From NCBI GenBank assembly GCA_964019055.1, contig OZ025207.1, positions 11,312,090-11,376,089 on the forward strand: DNA of 64,000 bases. Reading direction: 5' to 3'. Of the stretch, positions 48,354 to 60,725 are shown piece after piece. The notes under the pieces were generated by a model, which ran no database searches, had not been told where the DNA came from, and worked only from the letters and a program-made list of their open reading frames with translations. A program made the position numbers and the translations under genes. This stretch comes from Anthopleura xanthogrammica (Eukaryota; Cnidaria; Anthozoa; Actiniaria; Actiniidae). Every line of letters begins with the position of its first letter. Position 1 is the stretch's first letter.

Positions 48354-51300
48354 ATGCCTAACTCTGTAGAGGTACAGGAACCTATGATTGCTCACGGATT
48401 CGTTTTCCTTCACTATTCTTTTGATAACATTGATTTGATAGTGAAAAAGTCGAATGGTTTCTGTCTTTCAGGGTCTAAGTTTTGGTGATTTTTCTGTTGA
48501 TGATTGGGAGAAGATCTTAAAAGATGTCAGCCAGAGCAGCTCAGCTAGGCCTCCGGTCGAGGTATTCATAGTTAATATTTCTATTAATCTACTTTGTAAT
48601 GATATTCTGTTACTTTTCAGTTACTACAGCGCGACATGTGTAAGCTTACTCCAACTTCTCTTTGAAATAATCTACTACTTTCGTAATTGTTTATTTTATT
48701 ATTTTTACCCAGTTTCTCTTTGATCTCGTATGCTCGGACGATGATCAAGCCGCTGATGATAATAAAGGTAAATAATTCATATTTATCTCGTAAAAAAATG
48801 TTTTTACGCGACTACAAAGTAGTGCAGCTTAATCCATTTAAAAATGGAAATAATGATGCATGCCTGCAAGCTTTTACGTTGTTAGATTACGAACACTTCC
48901 TCTTATTTACCTTTGTCTCTTATTTATAATCAATAACTAATTGTATTGTTGTTTTGTAATGCTACATCTTTTTTTATTTCGTTGGAAGAACGAAGGTAGT
49001 AAGTAATATTTGAGTAATTTCGAAATTCTTGGGGTGGGGTGGTGGATCTGTGGGCGTGACATAGAAGCGATTTTACACAAAATTCCCTAATTAATTTACC
49101 TATCGTATTTGATTTTTCACGTTTTCTACTTTTATATTTTGGAAAATTTAGTTTTAGTTTAATCCATGTTGTGTTGAATAAAATGCTTTCATTAAATATT
49201 TTATATCATTTGTGTTGGCCAACCAGGTGTTTTTATTATTGATCGTAAGGAAATTAAACAATCAATAAGTGTTTTATATGTCTTAATTATACATTTGCTT
49301 AAATATCTAAGCCATTGAATTTCAAAGAATATATATGTATATACCATTTTTAAAGAGGTGTTTCAATTTTCACATTTTTTTGTATTCAGTTGAGGCTACA
49401 AGTTCAAAATTGAATAATCCTTTGAAGCTATGTTGCAGCCTCAATTGAATGCTTTGTCTGTCACCAATGAACCGATGTATTGAAAATGGTAAATACATTT
49501 GTTTATTCTGTGTGTTAAATCCTAAGATTTTTTAGGCTGTTTGTCTTATTTAATATTAAAATTGCCCGCATATTTGTGTTGTCCAGATCTGAAAGTGAGC
49601 CAAGGAGCTCACAACAAAAGTCCTCCCACTGGACCTGATGATTCAGGAGTGGAGATTGGGCTAGAGAGTGAACAGGAAGGTGTTCCTACAAAACATCATA
49701 TTCCAGTTGTGTTTGTTCCAAACAAGAATGTTGATAATGAGGAAAAAACCCTAGAGGAAGCTGGAGTAGAGCTGTCTTTTTGTGGACGCAGCGTAATAGA
49801 AGACAAAGAACCTACCAACAATGGGTGAGAGTTTGTTCTAAAATTTTTAATTAATGTACTGATATTGTAGATATAAATCCTGGACTCACAACCAAATTTT
49901 AACAGTACTGTACTGTGGTTCTCGATACTTTGCAAATTCAGACATTTCAATGACTTGATGTTAAATTGTTTTTTCTCTGCCGTCAGTCAACTAATCAGTT
50001 GGTACCTTTGATATTTTTGACTGGTGGCAATGAAAACCCAAATTCCAATGGGAAACTCACAAGTACCAAGTTTGCAGAATATTGAGAATCACATTAACCT
50101 TGTTTATCTAACAAGTTGCTGCCACTATGTTTGGTAGCTCAATATATCTGCAAGATGCAGAAAACTTCCCTCCACTGGGCAGCTTACAGACACAAGATGT
50201 CGAGCGTTCACGCAAACGCCGCAGGAAAAGAAGACAGCACCAGAGGTCTGGGGACGTGCCATGTTCATCCAGTGAAGACAGTGACAGAGACAAGAGCCCA
50301 GCTAGTATTATTGAGAGAGTTCCTCGTGTAAGGAGTGGCAGTGGGCTTGCTGGAAATGAAAAAGGCAGTGGTACAAATGAAATTAAGGGAGAAAACCTGG
50401 GCGTCTCTGAAAATTCTGTGAAGAAAGGAGAAACTGGTAAGTAGATCATATATATAGAGATCATATATAGAGATCATATATAGAGATCATATATAGAGAG
50501 CATTGACAACTTGAAAATAATGTGATTTAAATAGTGATAAGAAGACTGTACTGAGCTTATAGCATGGGGCCAGCTACTATGGTAACCAAATTAACTTTTG
50601 TTATTAAAAATGATAAGATGAGGTCAAGCATGTTATGGTAAATTATCAAGACCTAGGTGGTGTTATCTGCAAAAGCTATAGGCTAAGGTGGATAAAATGG
50701 CTGAGGTCTTGATAATTTAGGATATCATGTGAAAACCAAATTCAATAATTGTTTTATTATACATTTTGTAAACTAAGAATAAAGATTTCATTCTGCTTTT
50801 GAAAAAAATAGCAAATGTATTTCAATCTCCAATGTGACCTTCAGTGAACTTGACATGATCTATTATTGCCAGAAAAAGCTACAGATAATACGCTTATCAT
50901 GTCAAGTTCACACAATATTAGGGACTGGTTTGAAGGCTCTTGTCCAATCAGAAGCGAGATAGGGAGTAAAATGTATAACAGAAATAATTTTAAACTATTA
51001 ATTTATTCAACTTTATGTTACTGTGTTTAGGTCAAGAAAATAAGAAATCTAGCAAAGAGGGTCATGACGCCAGCAGTACAGACTCTAAAAGCACAACAGA
51101 AACAGTCTTATCCATTGGTGATTCATCAAGCAGTCCACCTCAAAGTGATGTGGATTTCCACACTAACAAACAGCCACAAAACAATTCTGATGCTACTGCT
51201 ACTGTTAATAACAGCTGTACTAAAGAGACAGGTTCCACCCCCAATGAAACTACAAGCAAGCCGACAAATGCTGCTCCTGTCAGCTTGTGGGCTGATTTGT

Positions 51301-54300
51301 TCCGAAAGCCATCTTCTAAACAGCCAGCAAATAAAGTAGAAACTAACAATGCAGTCATACAAAAGGAACCAGTCAAAGATAATAATGTGAAGAAAGTAGA
51401 AGAATCTGTGCAGATAGTCATTGATATAGCTGAAGACAAGAGAGCTATAAGAATTGCAGGTATTATTATATAGCTATTTCGAAAAACGTTGAATTCTGAA
51501 TACTGCATACTGAATAGTGCATTCCAAGACCAAAGGGCATTGTGGGTCTCATGAATTTGAAATAAAAAGTAAATATACAGTGATTTGCTCTCTATGTGTA
51601 GCTAGTATATTGTTTCAGATGGAATGCACTAAAAGTAAGATAAATAATTATTATTTATTTTATTTTAGACAATATTATATGAACCAAAATGCATTTTGGT
51701 CTCGGAATGCACTATTCAGTATGCAGTATTCAGAATTCAAGGTTTTTTGAAATAGTTGTATAGCTAAACTATAGCCTGAGTATACTATGGATTTCATTGA
51801 ACTGGACATGCATTAATAATGTCGCCTGCCTTTCAAAGGCTAGACGTTTGTGACTCCACAGACAGTCATCAACATTTTAGCCTGTGTAAATTCTTTCTCC
51901 ATGTGTTGGCATCCTCTTCAAGAATCATGAGGAAAGAAAATCAAAAGGATGCCAACACAGAGAAAGGAATACAGGCTAAAATGTTCATGTTTGTTGGCAG
52001 AGTTGCAAACATCTAGCACCTGAAAGGCGGACAATATTTTTAATGCATGCCAAACTTTGGTGAGAAAAAACCCTCATCATTTTTGCAATGACTTACAGAA
52101 GCACTAAAGAAGCTGAGTCTGGATTACACTCACAAGCCACTGTTCCTGAGAGGACTAATAAACAAAGCTAACTGGTGCTACATCAATGCTGTATCCTTTA
52201 CCATATTCTTTCTTATGTCAAACCAGATGACATCAGATTCAATTGTTCGTGCCTCCTGTCATGGCTGCTATTACATTATCAGTGCAAAGCCTCTATAGAA
52301 CTTTTAAGTGTGACGTCAATCAAATGAAAAAACAACTTCCAAGATGAAAAGCACTTTTATAAAGATTTTTCTTACTTTTTCTTCATGACAGGATTTGTTG
52401 CCCAAAGTTCAAATTGTTTCAGATGGAGGTTAAGTCATTGAGAATATTTTTCGTTTTATTTTATAAGAAGTTGAACCCGGAAATACGTCACAACTGAACA
52501 GCTCTTTTGGGTATTGGAATAACTTTGAAGGGAGTTATCCTCCCTTGCATTAGAAAATACTTAGTGATCAATGATTTTCATTTTGGCTCTTCTGCCAATG
52601 GCCCAATGGCCCTATTCCCTGACAGAATGTGCTGCTATTAGTGAAAGCTGATGATTATATTGCATGAATTTATTAATTGTCCTTAATGAGTTTAGACACT
52701 ACAAGCTCTGCTTACCTGCCCTCCATTCTTCAATCTTCTAAGGCAGCTGGAGCCTTTGAAAGATAAAGAGTCCACTTCTACTCCAATACTGGACAGCATG
52801 TAAGTGTGGTACTGTATATTCAAAAACCTCATAAGTGACCACCTCAGGAAATTGATAAAAGGATCGTAACTAGTGCTGTTCATTAACAAGAATGGATTTT
52901 CATAAGTGGCAATGCAAACAGGGTTTCAAAATTGTGGTTGTAACTAAAGCTGGTCGCTAACAAGAATGGGCTCTCATAAGCAGCAGTGCAAACAGGGTTT
53001 CAAAATTGTGGTTGTAACTAAAGCTGGTCGCTAACAAGAATGGGCTCTCATAAGCAGTAGTGCAAACGGGGTTTCAAATTTGTGGTTTTAACTAAAGCTG
53101 GTTGCTAACAAGAATGGACTCTCATAAGCAGCAGTGCAAACAGGGTTTCAAAATTGTGGTTGTAACTAAAGCTGGTCGCTAACAAGAATGGGCTCTCATA
53201 AGCAGTAGTGCAAACGGGGTTTCAAATTTGTGGTTTTAACTAAAGCTGGTTGCTAACAAGAATGGACTCTCATAAGCAGCAGTGCAAACAGGGTTTCAAA
53301 ATTGTGGTTGTAACTAAAGCTGGTCGCTAACAAGAATGGGCTCTCATAAGCAGCAATGCAAACAGGGTTTCAAAATTGTGGTTTTAACTAAAGCTGGTCA
53401 CTTATGAGAGTGGTCACAAGGAGACCTTCAACTGTATAGAATAGTTTTCTTATGACTGTGAAAAATTGAAGACATTTTGAATCGATCATAGTATGCAAAA
53501 TTGCTAAGAACTCAATCAAAGGGTAACTTTATCAAGTAGGTTGAGTCCACCAAAACCAACTTTGTTGTGACAGCAAATTGTACAATTTCATGCATGTGAT
53601 TGGGAAACGCTGTAAAAGAGTTTGAAAGCTAATTGTATTTATTTAATATCCTGCAGGGTGAAGTTTTCAAATGAATTTAACATTCTTCCAAAGTCAGGTA
53701 AACATAAACTGATTGTTTTTTTCGACTTTTTTTTAAATATTAGTAATACTTCACTGTCTTGCTTATCAAAGTCCTCCTTCATTGTACAATAATCTTATTC
53801 TCTTAAAATGTCATGTCATTTCCCTCAAAACATAGGGCAATAAATATGGAAAATCTTTATTATTCTTTGAGTAAATAACAAATATTTGATAGCAATTAAT
53901 TAATAACAATAATAACTTTGGTCCTCATTATTTTGCCTGATTTCTTCTCAACAGCAATGCAGGGAAAGAATGGCAAAATTGAATTTCGTTCTGGGTCTTC
54001 TTTTGAACCAAACTATGTTTACAAGATGCTGTCAACCATCCAGAGCTCATTGTCCACCAAGGTAGGGTCTCAGTAATCAAAAAGTTACCATGGTAATAAA
54101 ATTATGAAGCACTTGAAATTTAATGGGAAAGGCATGACTTGTGCATGTACATAATAAAATGAAAAATGGGATTTAGCAGTGGATACCAAAGAGTGGCTCT
54201 TCATCCACTGAATTTCTATTTGATTTAGAAGTTGAATTTTATGGAGGGAGGAAAACCAGAGAACCTGGAGAAAAACCCTTGAAGCACAGGAAAGAACCAA

Positions 54301-57300
54301 CAAACAACTCCACTCATATATGACATCGTTCAGGATGTGAACCTGACAATGCATTGATGAAAGGCAACTGCTTAAAATCACCTGTAGGCCACTCCTGCAT
54401 GTGCTTAAAGTTTTAACCATTAATTCATAGGGCCGTCAGGAAGATGCAGAAGAATTCTTAAGCTGTGTCCTCAATGGAATCCATGAAGAAATGCTACAGC
54501 TGATGAAGCTGTTAGAACCAACCACCAAACCAGAACCAGCAGCCTCTGAACAGACACTTACAGATGACCCTAGTGTTGTGGCAGTAAGTGGACAAGATAT
54601 GGACAAGAATGATGACGATGACAGTGGAGACTGGGAGCAGGTGGGACCCAGGAACAAATCCAGCATTACTAGAATGGTATGTGTGGAAGCTCTTGCTGTC
54701 ATACTGTCTTGTATTTTTATAGTGTACCTTATAGATAATTCTGATTAAGGGATTTATGTGCTACAGCAAGTGTGGATCTACAGGGGCGGATCCAGAAATC
54801 AAAGAAAGGGTGGGCCAGAAAACTTCGTCCTGTGAGAAAACCTTCACGGACCGTATGCAATTTTTATATTTTGCCAAGAAAATAATCTTTTAAAAGGGGG
54901 GCAGTGGTCCCGTTGGCCCACCCCTAAATCTGCCCCTTATCTAGGGTTGATGAAGGGGGACAGATGGTCCACCTTTCACAAAACAAACTAAACCTCCCCC
55001 CTGTACACACACACACACAGTGACACTCCCTAAATGCATTCTTGTGACACATCTCCCCACAAAAAAAAAACAATCCTGAATCTGCTCCTGTATAGATTTT
55101 TAAGAGTACATATTTTAGGGCTTAAATAATGGTTTGCTCAATGGTCAGACATAATGACTGGCCTTATCAGACTGATCAACATGTTACCATTCAATGTAAC
55201 CAGTCAAGAAGTGTTCATTTAGCTAGAAGTGCCAATTTTGGCCAGACATCGACTGGCCATTATTTTTAACTAGGCTGCGTTTTGAAAATGATATGATTAC
55301 AAAGTGATTGTTTGTATGTCTGTTTCCAGGCTGTTTTCCCCCAGTCTCTGGTCTCTGATATTTTTGGTGGATATCTGAGGTCATCCCTTCATCAGGCCGG
55401 AGCAAAGGAGTCTGCTAATGTGGAGCCCTTCTTTGATCTACAGCTTGACATTCAGGTAATAATACAATGTACAGTCAGTGCCTCTATTAACTGGACACCT
55501 TCAGGACCTTGCATGTTGTCCACTTAATGAACGGTGTACTTTGAATATTAGAGTTAAATTGCTTTACAGTAAAAACACGAGGAAAATTTTGGGACTGTGT
55601 AACAAGCTGTTCATTTAATTACCACTGTTTTCATCGCTATGCGCTGATCGAGACAGCAGTCATGGCCTTTGAAATGGGGCCATATACACTGCTGTCAATC
55701 AGGTATCGAAAAATGCTTGATTGACGATAGTCTTTTGCCCAATTTTCTCTGTCACGACTGTTGTCTAGATCTTTGCTAAGTGCTGATCAAGACTATAGTA
55801 ACAGCAGCATGGAAATGGGGCAATACACTGCCGTCAATCAGAGTATGTCAAGATACCGAAAAATTGTTTGATTGATGTTAGTCTATTGCTTACTATCAAT
55901 AGACGTCACTTCCAGTAGTATCTCCATTTTGACTGGCTTGGAGAACGTTGGAGGTTGTCTGTGTATCTTGTTTTCTGGTTTCATGTTGTACAAATAGTCA
56001 GATAGAATACTTTGAAGAGTTATTTTGACATGATTTGATTTAAGAATCACTAGTTGCCCCCCAGTCAACCATTGGTTGCCCCCCAGTCAAATCCAGAAAA
56101 GTCACGTGATTGATAGTAAGCAATTGCCCAATTTTCTCTCTTGGCAATGAAAACTGTGGTAAGGGTGAAACGCTATCAATACAAAATCATTTTTCTAATG
56201 GGATTGACAGCGAAAAAGTGTAATTTACTCTTCATTTATTTATTGATGGATTTTGACCTCCTTCAGAATGTAACTTGTATTGAGGATGCCTTAAACCACC
56301 TTGCTGTTAAAGAAGAACTTCAAGGCTACACGTGTTCAAAAACCAATGCACAGGTGAGCGGATACATATTAGAGTAGTTTTTGTATGACCCTGCCTTGTC
56401 GTGACCGTGTCAGTGCCATTCCTTGTATGAAAACATTTGACATTTGATGCTGTGTCTGTGCGTGCTGTAACTGTCATCTGCCGTGAATTTTCACCATAAT
56501 ACGAAATCTGCCCTATCCCAAAACATGCTGTAGTTGAATGCAAAAATTATTTGTTTGTTTTAAACCTAAGTGGTTTTGGCTCAGAAAATGCATGTGATGG
56601 AAACTCTATAAAAAAGTTCCAGTTAACTAGGTGCCATATTTTTGCAAGGTCAGGCTTAGGAAACAAAAGGTTAGCATGGAGGTGACCATGGCAACTAATC
56701 CACAGGTCGTTTCTCTAGCACCTGTCACACTGAATTTCAAGGTCCAAGAGTCAAATTATATTACAAAATGTCATTAAATATAAGTTTTTAAATGGAAACT
56801 TTTGATTGTATAAATCAACAGGCAAAACCAGAAGTATTGGCTTTCCTTGTTCTGGATTGTATTCCAGCTGAATTGACCTTCAGAACAAACTCAAGGTCAA
56901 CCAATCAGAATTGAGGATTTGACATCATATTTTGATTAGCATTTCCCATGATTCTGCCAAGAGAACCCATGAAATACAAGTTCTTCCTTCTTACATTGAT
57001 CGTAAACGCTAGTCAAACTCATGGCAGAATTTCCATCTCAATTGACAAGAGAAGTCTAAATTGTAATCAGTCCCTAATTGGAAAATGCTAACCAAAAATA
57101 TTTGACACATAATAGAGTACCGAAGTGTGACGTCATCAAATTCCAAATTTTGCAATTCGGTTTTGAAATGTTCATATTTGAAGAGAACACAACATTGCCT
57201 ACCTTTCTGCCAATTTTAAGCTGCTGTGAGCTATCGAAATGGAGATATTTGGCATTTAAGGTCCAAAAATCCCCATACATTTTCTCTTATTTTGCACTGG

Positions 57301-58774
57301 ATCCAATCACGTTAGATCCAGCACCAAATTAGGGTAAAGGTATGGGGATATTTTTGTTTTAAATTTCCCATATTTCATCTGTTTTCATTCTATTACTCTG
57401 AAAATCCACACTCCATATCTTTACAAGCATTTCTGATAATGTCGACAAAATCCTAAAGTTCTGAAAAAACATTTTTGTGACATCATCACTTCGGTACTCT
57501 GTTGCTTTTGGGGAACATGATCAACTAAGATGGTTCTGTTTTGTTTTCAGATTGACATATCAAGGCGTGTCACATTTGAGAGTCTTCCAAAGATTCTTAT
57601 TCTTCATCTGAAGAGATTTATTTACTCCAAGAGTGGTAGCCAGAAGCTTCTAAAACATGTGGACTACCCATTAGATCTCCCCATTGGCAAAGGTACATGT
57701 CCCAATGTATCATTAACAGCTGCCATTCAAAGGGAGGATCCAAGAATTTTTAAGAGGGGGTCCAAACATCAAACCTGTGGCAAAAGGAATTTTTGAGCGA
57801 GTGGTCCAAATGTCAAACCTTTGGCAAAACTAAATTCTAGAATAAAACAATTGGTTATTGAACCTCTGGACCCCCCTACCCTCTCCCTGCATCTGCCCTC
57901 GTATTCCTTAGATCTTTCCAATAGTATACAAGTTTTGGTGTTGATGTTAGAGTAGGGGGTATGATAGGGATTGTAATGGGGTACTTCATGACCAGCTGAC
58001 ATGTTTTGATTGACACTCCAACTGTCAAACAAACATGGGTCATCAGTCGACTGATCATTGGCTGACCATAGACCTTCTGTTGATTGATGATTGGTTATTG
58101 GCTGACCATAGACCTTCTGTTGATTGATGATTGGTTATTGGCTGACCATAGACCTTCTGTTGATTGATGATTGGTTAATTAAGTGCTCTTGTTTCTAACA
58201 GAATTGTTGTCACCAAATGTGAAGAACAAATACTCCATTGCTCAGAAGAGCTACAAGCTTATAGCAGGTAAATACCTATGTCATTGCCTTTTCATCTTTT
58301 ATTTCAGGAAAATCACTTGCTGTCTTTTCCAAATATTACCTAACCCCCCTTCCTGGTTGGCAAAAATATCATAACCCCCTATATTTCATCCAGTTTATTA
58401 CTTACCCCCTATAAAGCTGTATACCATTAGTAACAACCCCACTAATTAGCTTCTGAAAATAACGTGACCCTCCCCTCCCATACACTGATAAATGAAAGCC
58501 CCCTTATCATGTTAGGTTTCGAGAGGGAGGAAAACTGGAGAATTAAAGAAAAACTTTACTAAACGTGATAATGCATTGCTTTACAGTTGTCTATCATCAT
58601 GGTAAGACAGCATGTGGAGGGCACTACACAACAGATATGTACCACCCTATCCATGGATGGGTGCGTGCCGATGACACTAAACTCAAAAGTGTTCCTCTCA
58701 ACCATGTACTCAAGCCAATACAGGGCAAGGATCCTTATCTGTTGTACTACTGCAGGACGGATCAGATAGCCTAA
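48354..58774 (+). CDS. USP10: Ubiquitin carboxyl-terminal hydrolase 10 (775 aa, 16 coding exons)
   Basis: A cysteine protease that removes ubiquitin from substrates; in animals USP10 binds G3BP and acts in stress-granule and ribosome-linked pathways. Exons: 48354-48371, 48472-48561, 48713-48767, 49587-49824, 50138-50436, 51031-51459, 52099-52190, 52696-52799, 53657-53697, 53955-54061, 54431-54676, 55330-55455, 56267-56353, 57551-57692, 58202-58267, 58587-58774. They sum to 2328 nt, exactly in frame. FGDF, the G3BP-binding motif, is at residues 10-13. A PAM2-like LQDAENFPP is near 138. A low-complexity region follows, then a conserved LWADLF patch. The USP domain starts near 390: Cys403 in [16 protein letters not shown], an acidic insert ending DWEQVGPRN, His726 in GGHYTTD and Asp742/743 in GWVRADD. 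Human USP10 is 798 aa, so this copy is full length. Start chosen because nine residues precede FGDF, as in vertebrates. Confidence 0.95.
50443..50500. repeat. 13-bp tandem repeat in USP10 intron
   Basis: About four copies of TCATATATAGAGA directly after the donor of the exon ending 50436. Confidence 0.85.
51471..51760. mobile_element. MITE-like element in USP10 intron
   Basis: Inverted arms of about 60 bp: the left contains GAATTCTGAATACTGCATAC and the right GTATGCAGTATTCAGAATTC. It begins 11 bp after the donor of the exon ending 51459. Non-coding. Confidence 0.75.
51807..52051. mobile_element. Long-arm foldback element in USP10 intron
   Basis: Imperfect arms near 100 bp (CGCCTGCCTTTCA with TGAAAGGCGGAC; AACATTTTAGCCTGTGT with ACAGGCTAAAATGTT; GTTGGCATCCT with AGGATGCCAAC). 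Flanked on both sides by ATGCATTAA or its inverse. Ends about 50 bp before the catalytic-Cys exon. Confidence 0.75.
52870..53415. repeat. 74-bp minisatellite in USP10 intron (about 7 units)
   Basis: CTGGTCGCTAACAAGAATGG recurs at 74-bp steps (TGG at 52951, 53025, 53099, 53173 and on). Two unit variants alternate. Non-coding. Confidence 0.9.
54781..55090. mobile_element. hAT-like MITE in USP10 intron
   Basis: CAGGGGCGGATCCAGAAAT at the left is inverted and similar to the right end CCTGAATCTGCTCCTG. Such CAGGG-GCGGATCC ends are typical of non-autonomous hAT elements. The target duplication is unclear. Confidence 0.5.
57113..57502. mobile_element. MITE-like element in USP10 intron
   Basis: TAGAGTACCGAAGTGTGACG at the left is inverted to TGACATCATCACTTCGGTAC at the right. 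About 390 bp; the open frame inside lacks coding signals. Confidence 0.65.
58050..58180. repeat. 40-bp tandem repeat in USP10 intron (3 units)
   Basis: GCTGACCATAGACCTTCTGT recurs at 58061, 58101 and 58141. It ends about 20 bp before the acceptor of the exon at 58202. Confidence 0.9.
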
Positions 58775-58778
58775 TAAA
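58773..58778 (+). terminator. USP10 polyadenylation signal overlapping the stop codon
   Basis: The stop TAA (58772-58774) runs straight into AATAAA (58773-58778). No other AATAAA is evident in the next 200 bp, so the 3' UTR may be only about 20-30 nt. Confidence 0.5.
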
Positions 58779-58926
58779 AGATGTTGCATGCCAATGAGAG
58801 TCCATTAATGGACTGTTACTGTTTTGACTAGTTGGTATGCATTTTAGAAAGAATATGCATTAACAGGTAATGTCATGAATTTTCATCCATGTTGGATGGT
58901 TATTAAGACCCAAAGATTAAATATGC

Positions 58927-59092
58927 AGACACATGGTGCAACATTGAGCACAATATTGCAGGAAAATTGCTGAAGTAGGATCATTTTTTACTTCAGCAAC
59001 ATTGCATGCAACAAATTGTGCCATATAACATGGCTTGCAATAAAATTGCCTGCAACATTGTGCGCAATGTTGCACCGTGTGTCCGCCGTAGC
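58927..59092. mobile_element. Complete foldback element related to array-intron fragments
   Basis: The left arm has ACACATGGTGCAACATTG and the right CAATGTTGCACCGTGTGTCC, with about 36 bp of inverted similarity and a CTTCAGCAA/TTGCTGAAG inner pair. Fragments occur at 2590-2745 and 8518-8665. Confidence 0.7.
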
Positions 59093-60245
59093 TTAAGCCT
59101 TATAAATATCCTCTTAGCCTGGTGGCAGCACTTGCAGGATAACCACATAACAACATGAATATAGCAACAAGATTATGACTTTATGGCATTGTTGTGGTGT
59201 GTCATTACAGTATGTTGCAGTTATATAATTCTGCAAGCCCAAAAAGCCATATTGTCAAGAACCCTTTAAAATTTGACACACTTACTAGGTATAACTTTTG
59301 TGAAAAAAAAAATGTCTTCTAGTTTTTCCTCCACGAATTCCTGTCAAAATTAATTAAAAATAATGCAAAAAAAAAAAAGGGTACAAAAATCCATCCTAAA
59401 CAAATTTGTCTCTGCCGACCAGAATAAGCTTGAGATATATCTATATTTTAGCATCCTACTACGTTTTCTATCCAGCATGGCACAAAAATGTTACATGACC
59501 TGTTGATGCATGCATGTTGCAATAGGTATTTGACCATTAGAGTAAAAAAGTTGAAATTTCAAAATATCCACACTGACCTGAGCTAGTCAATCTAAACATA
59601 GGATATCATAAGTAAGCTGCATGGAGGGCTTATTTATATGAGAATGGACATGCTCCCTCAGCAGCGCAGGTCAGCCTGTGTGTGAGACTCAAAATACTAA
59701 AGATTTACCAAAACTTAAGAAGAGTATCTTAGTTTAATAATTGGTTTAGGGATGCATTCTATTGGTTATTTTTTCTCATATAGTTGATACCAGCAGCAAA
59801 CATCCCAAGATTATGTCACAATCAATTGTGAATCTCACTAATCCTGTATAGGAAGGGGATACCCCAAAAACATATTGTGTAGTCTAATAGCTCCTTGACA
59901 GTGAAGAAATTTACTTGGCAGCCAGTAAGGGTGTTATGCAATAGCCCGTGCAAGGTTTTTCTATGTTTGATGTGGATAGTTGAAAGTTGGGGGGAGGGGA
60001 GGGGTAGATAAAGTTTGATATCCCCCCCCAAATCTAATAGTGACCAATCACGAACCTAGTCATGTAACACAAGTATTTCTATAGGCTTAGTTTCCTGTCC
60101 TGTTGTGTTGTTTGCTGCTGGACAGATCCATAGAGAACTGTATTGTGTCCAGACAGTTGTGTTATTTAGTTTAAGAAACTTGTCAAGATTCCTGTGGTTC
60201 AACCACAGGCAACCCATACAGGGTAATGTATGATTAGTAAAGACA

Positions 60246-60426
60246 ATAGCCACTTTCGATATTCTGGTTGAGTGATCATGCACACTCATTGCACACTCAA
60301 AGAAATTCAAGGCGAGGCTCTGGGGAAACAAAAGATTATATTGAGAATACTCCATTGTTTCCTCGGAGCCTTGTCTTGAATTGCTTTGTGCATGATCACT
60401 CAGCCAGAATATCGAAAGTGGGCTAT
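60246..60426. mobile_element. Foldback element, about 180 bp
   Basis: ATAGCCACTTTCGATATTCT at the left and AGAATATCGAAAGTGGGCTAT at the right are inverted, continuing through GAGTGATCATGCAC. The arms total about 70 bp. Confidence 0.8.
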
Positions 60427-60656
60427 TAAGATATTAGAAATGGTAAAAACTAGAAATGATGTTACAAAGTAAGGGGCAAGAGTATGGTTGATTTTGAGAA
60501 TCTACTTTGAAATCTTACTTTGTAGCATCAATTCTCATCCGTACCTATTAGGAATAGGTTCGAGCGTTATGCTGGTGTAGGACTGTTATGAAACAAAAAA
60601 GGCGTAAACGTTTAAAGTAATTTAAAGAGTACTTTGTAGCTCTTAGAAAAGACTGA

Positions 60657-60725
60657 ACACACAGGTAGCCCACTGGTTGATTTTTCAAATTACCTGTTAA
60701 AAAACTCTATTGGGCTACCTGTGTT
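60657..60725. repeat. Short inverted repeat
   Basis: ACACAGGTAGCCCA and TGGGCTACCTGTGT frame a 41-bp loop; it may be a small foldback element. Confidence 0.7.

Noticed and set aside
51015..51030. Start of USP10 exon 6 at an upstream ATG
   Set aside because: The TTTAG acceptor at 51030 and the phase-1 join with the exon ending 50436 give a continuous frame; the ATG is intronic.
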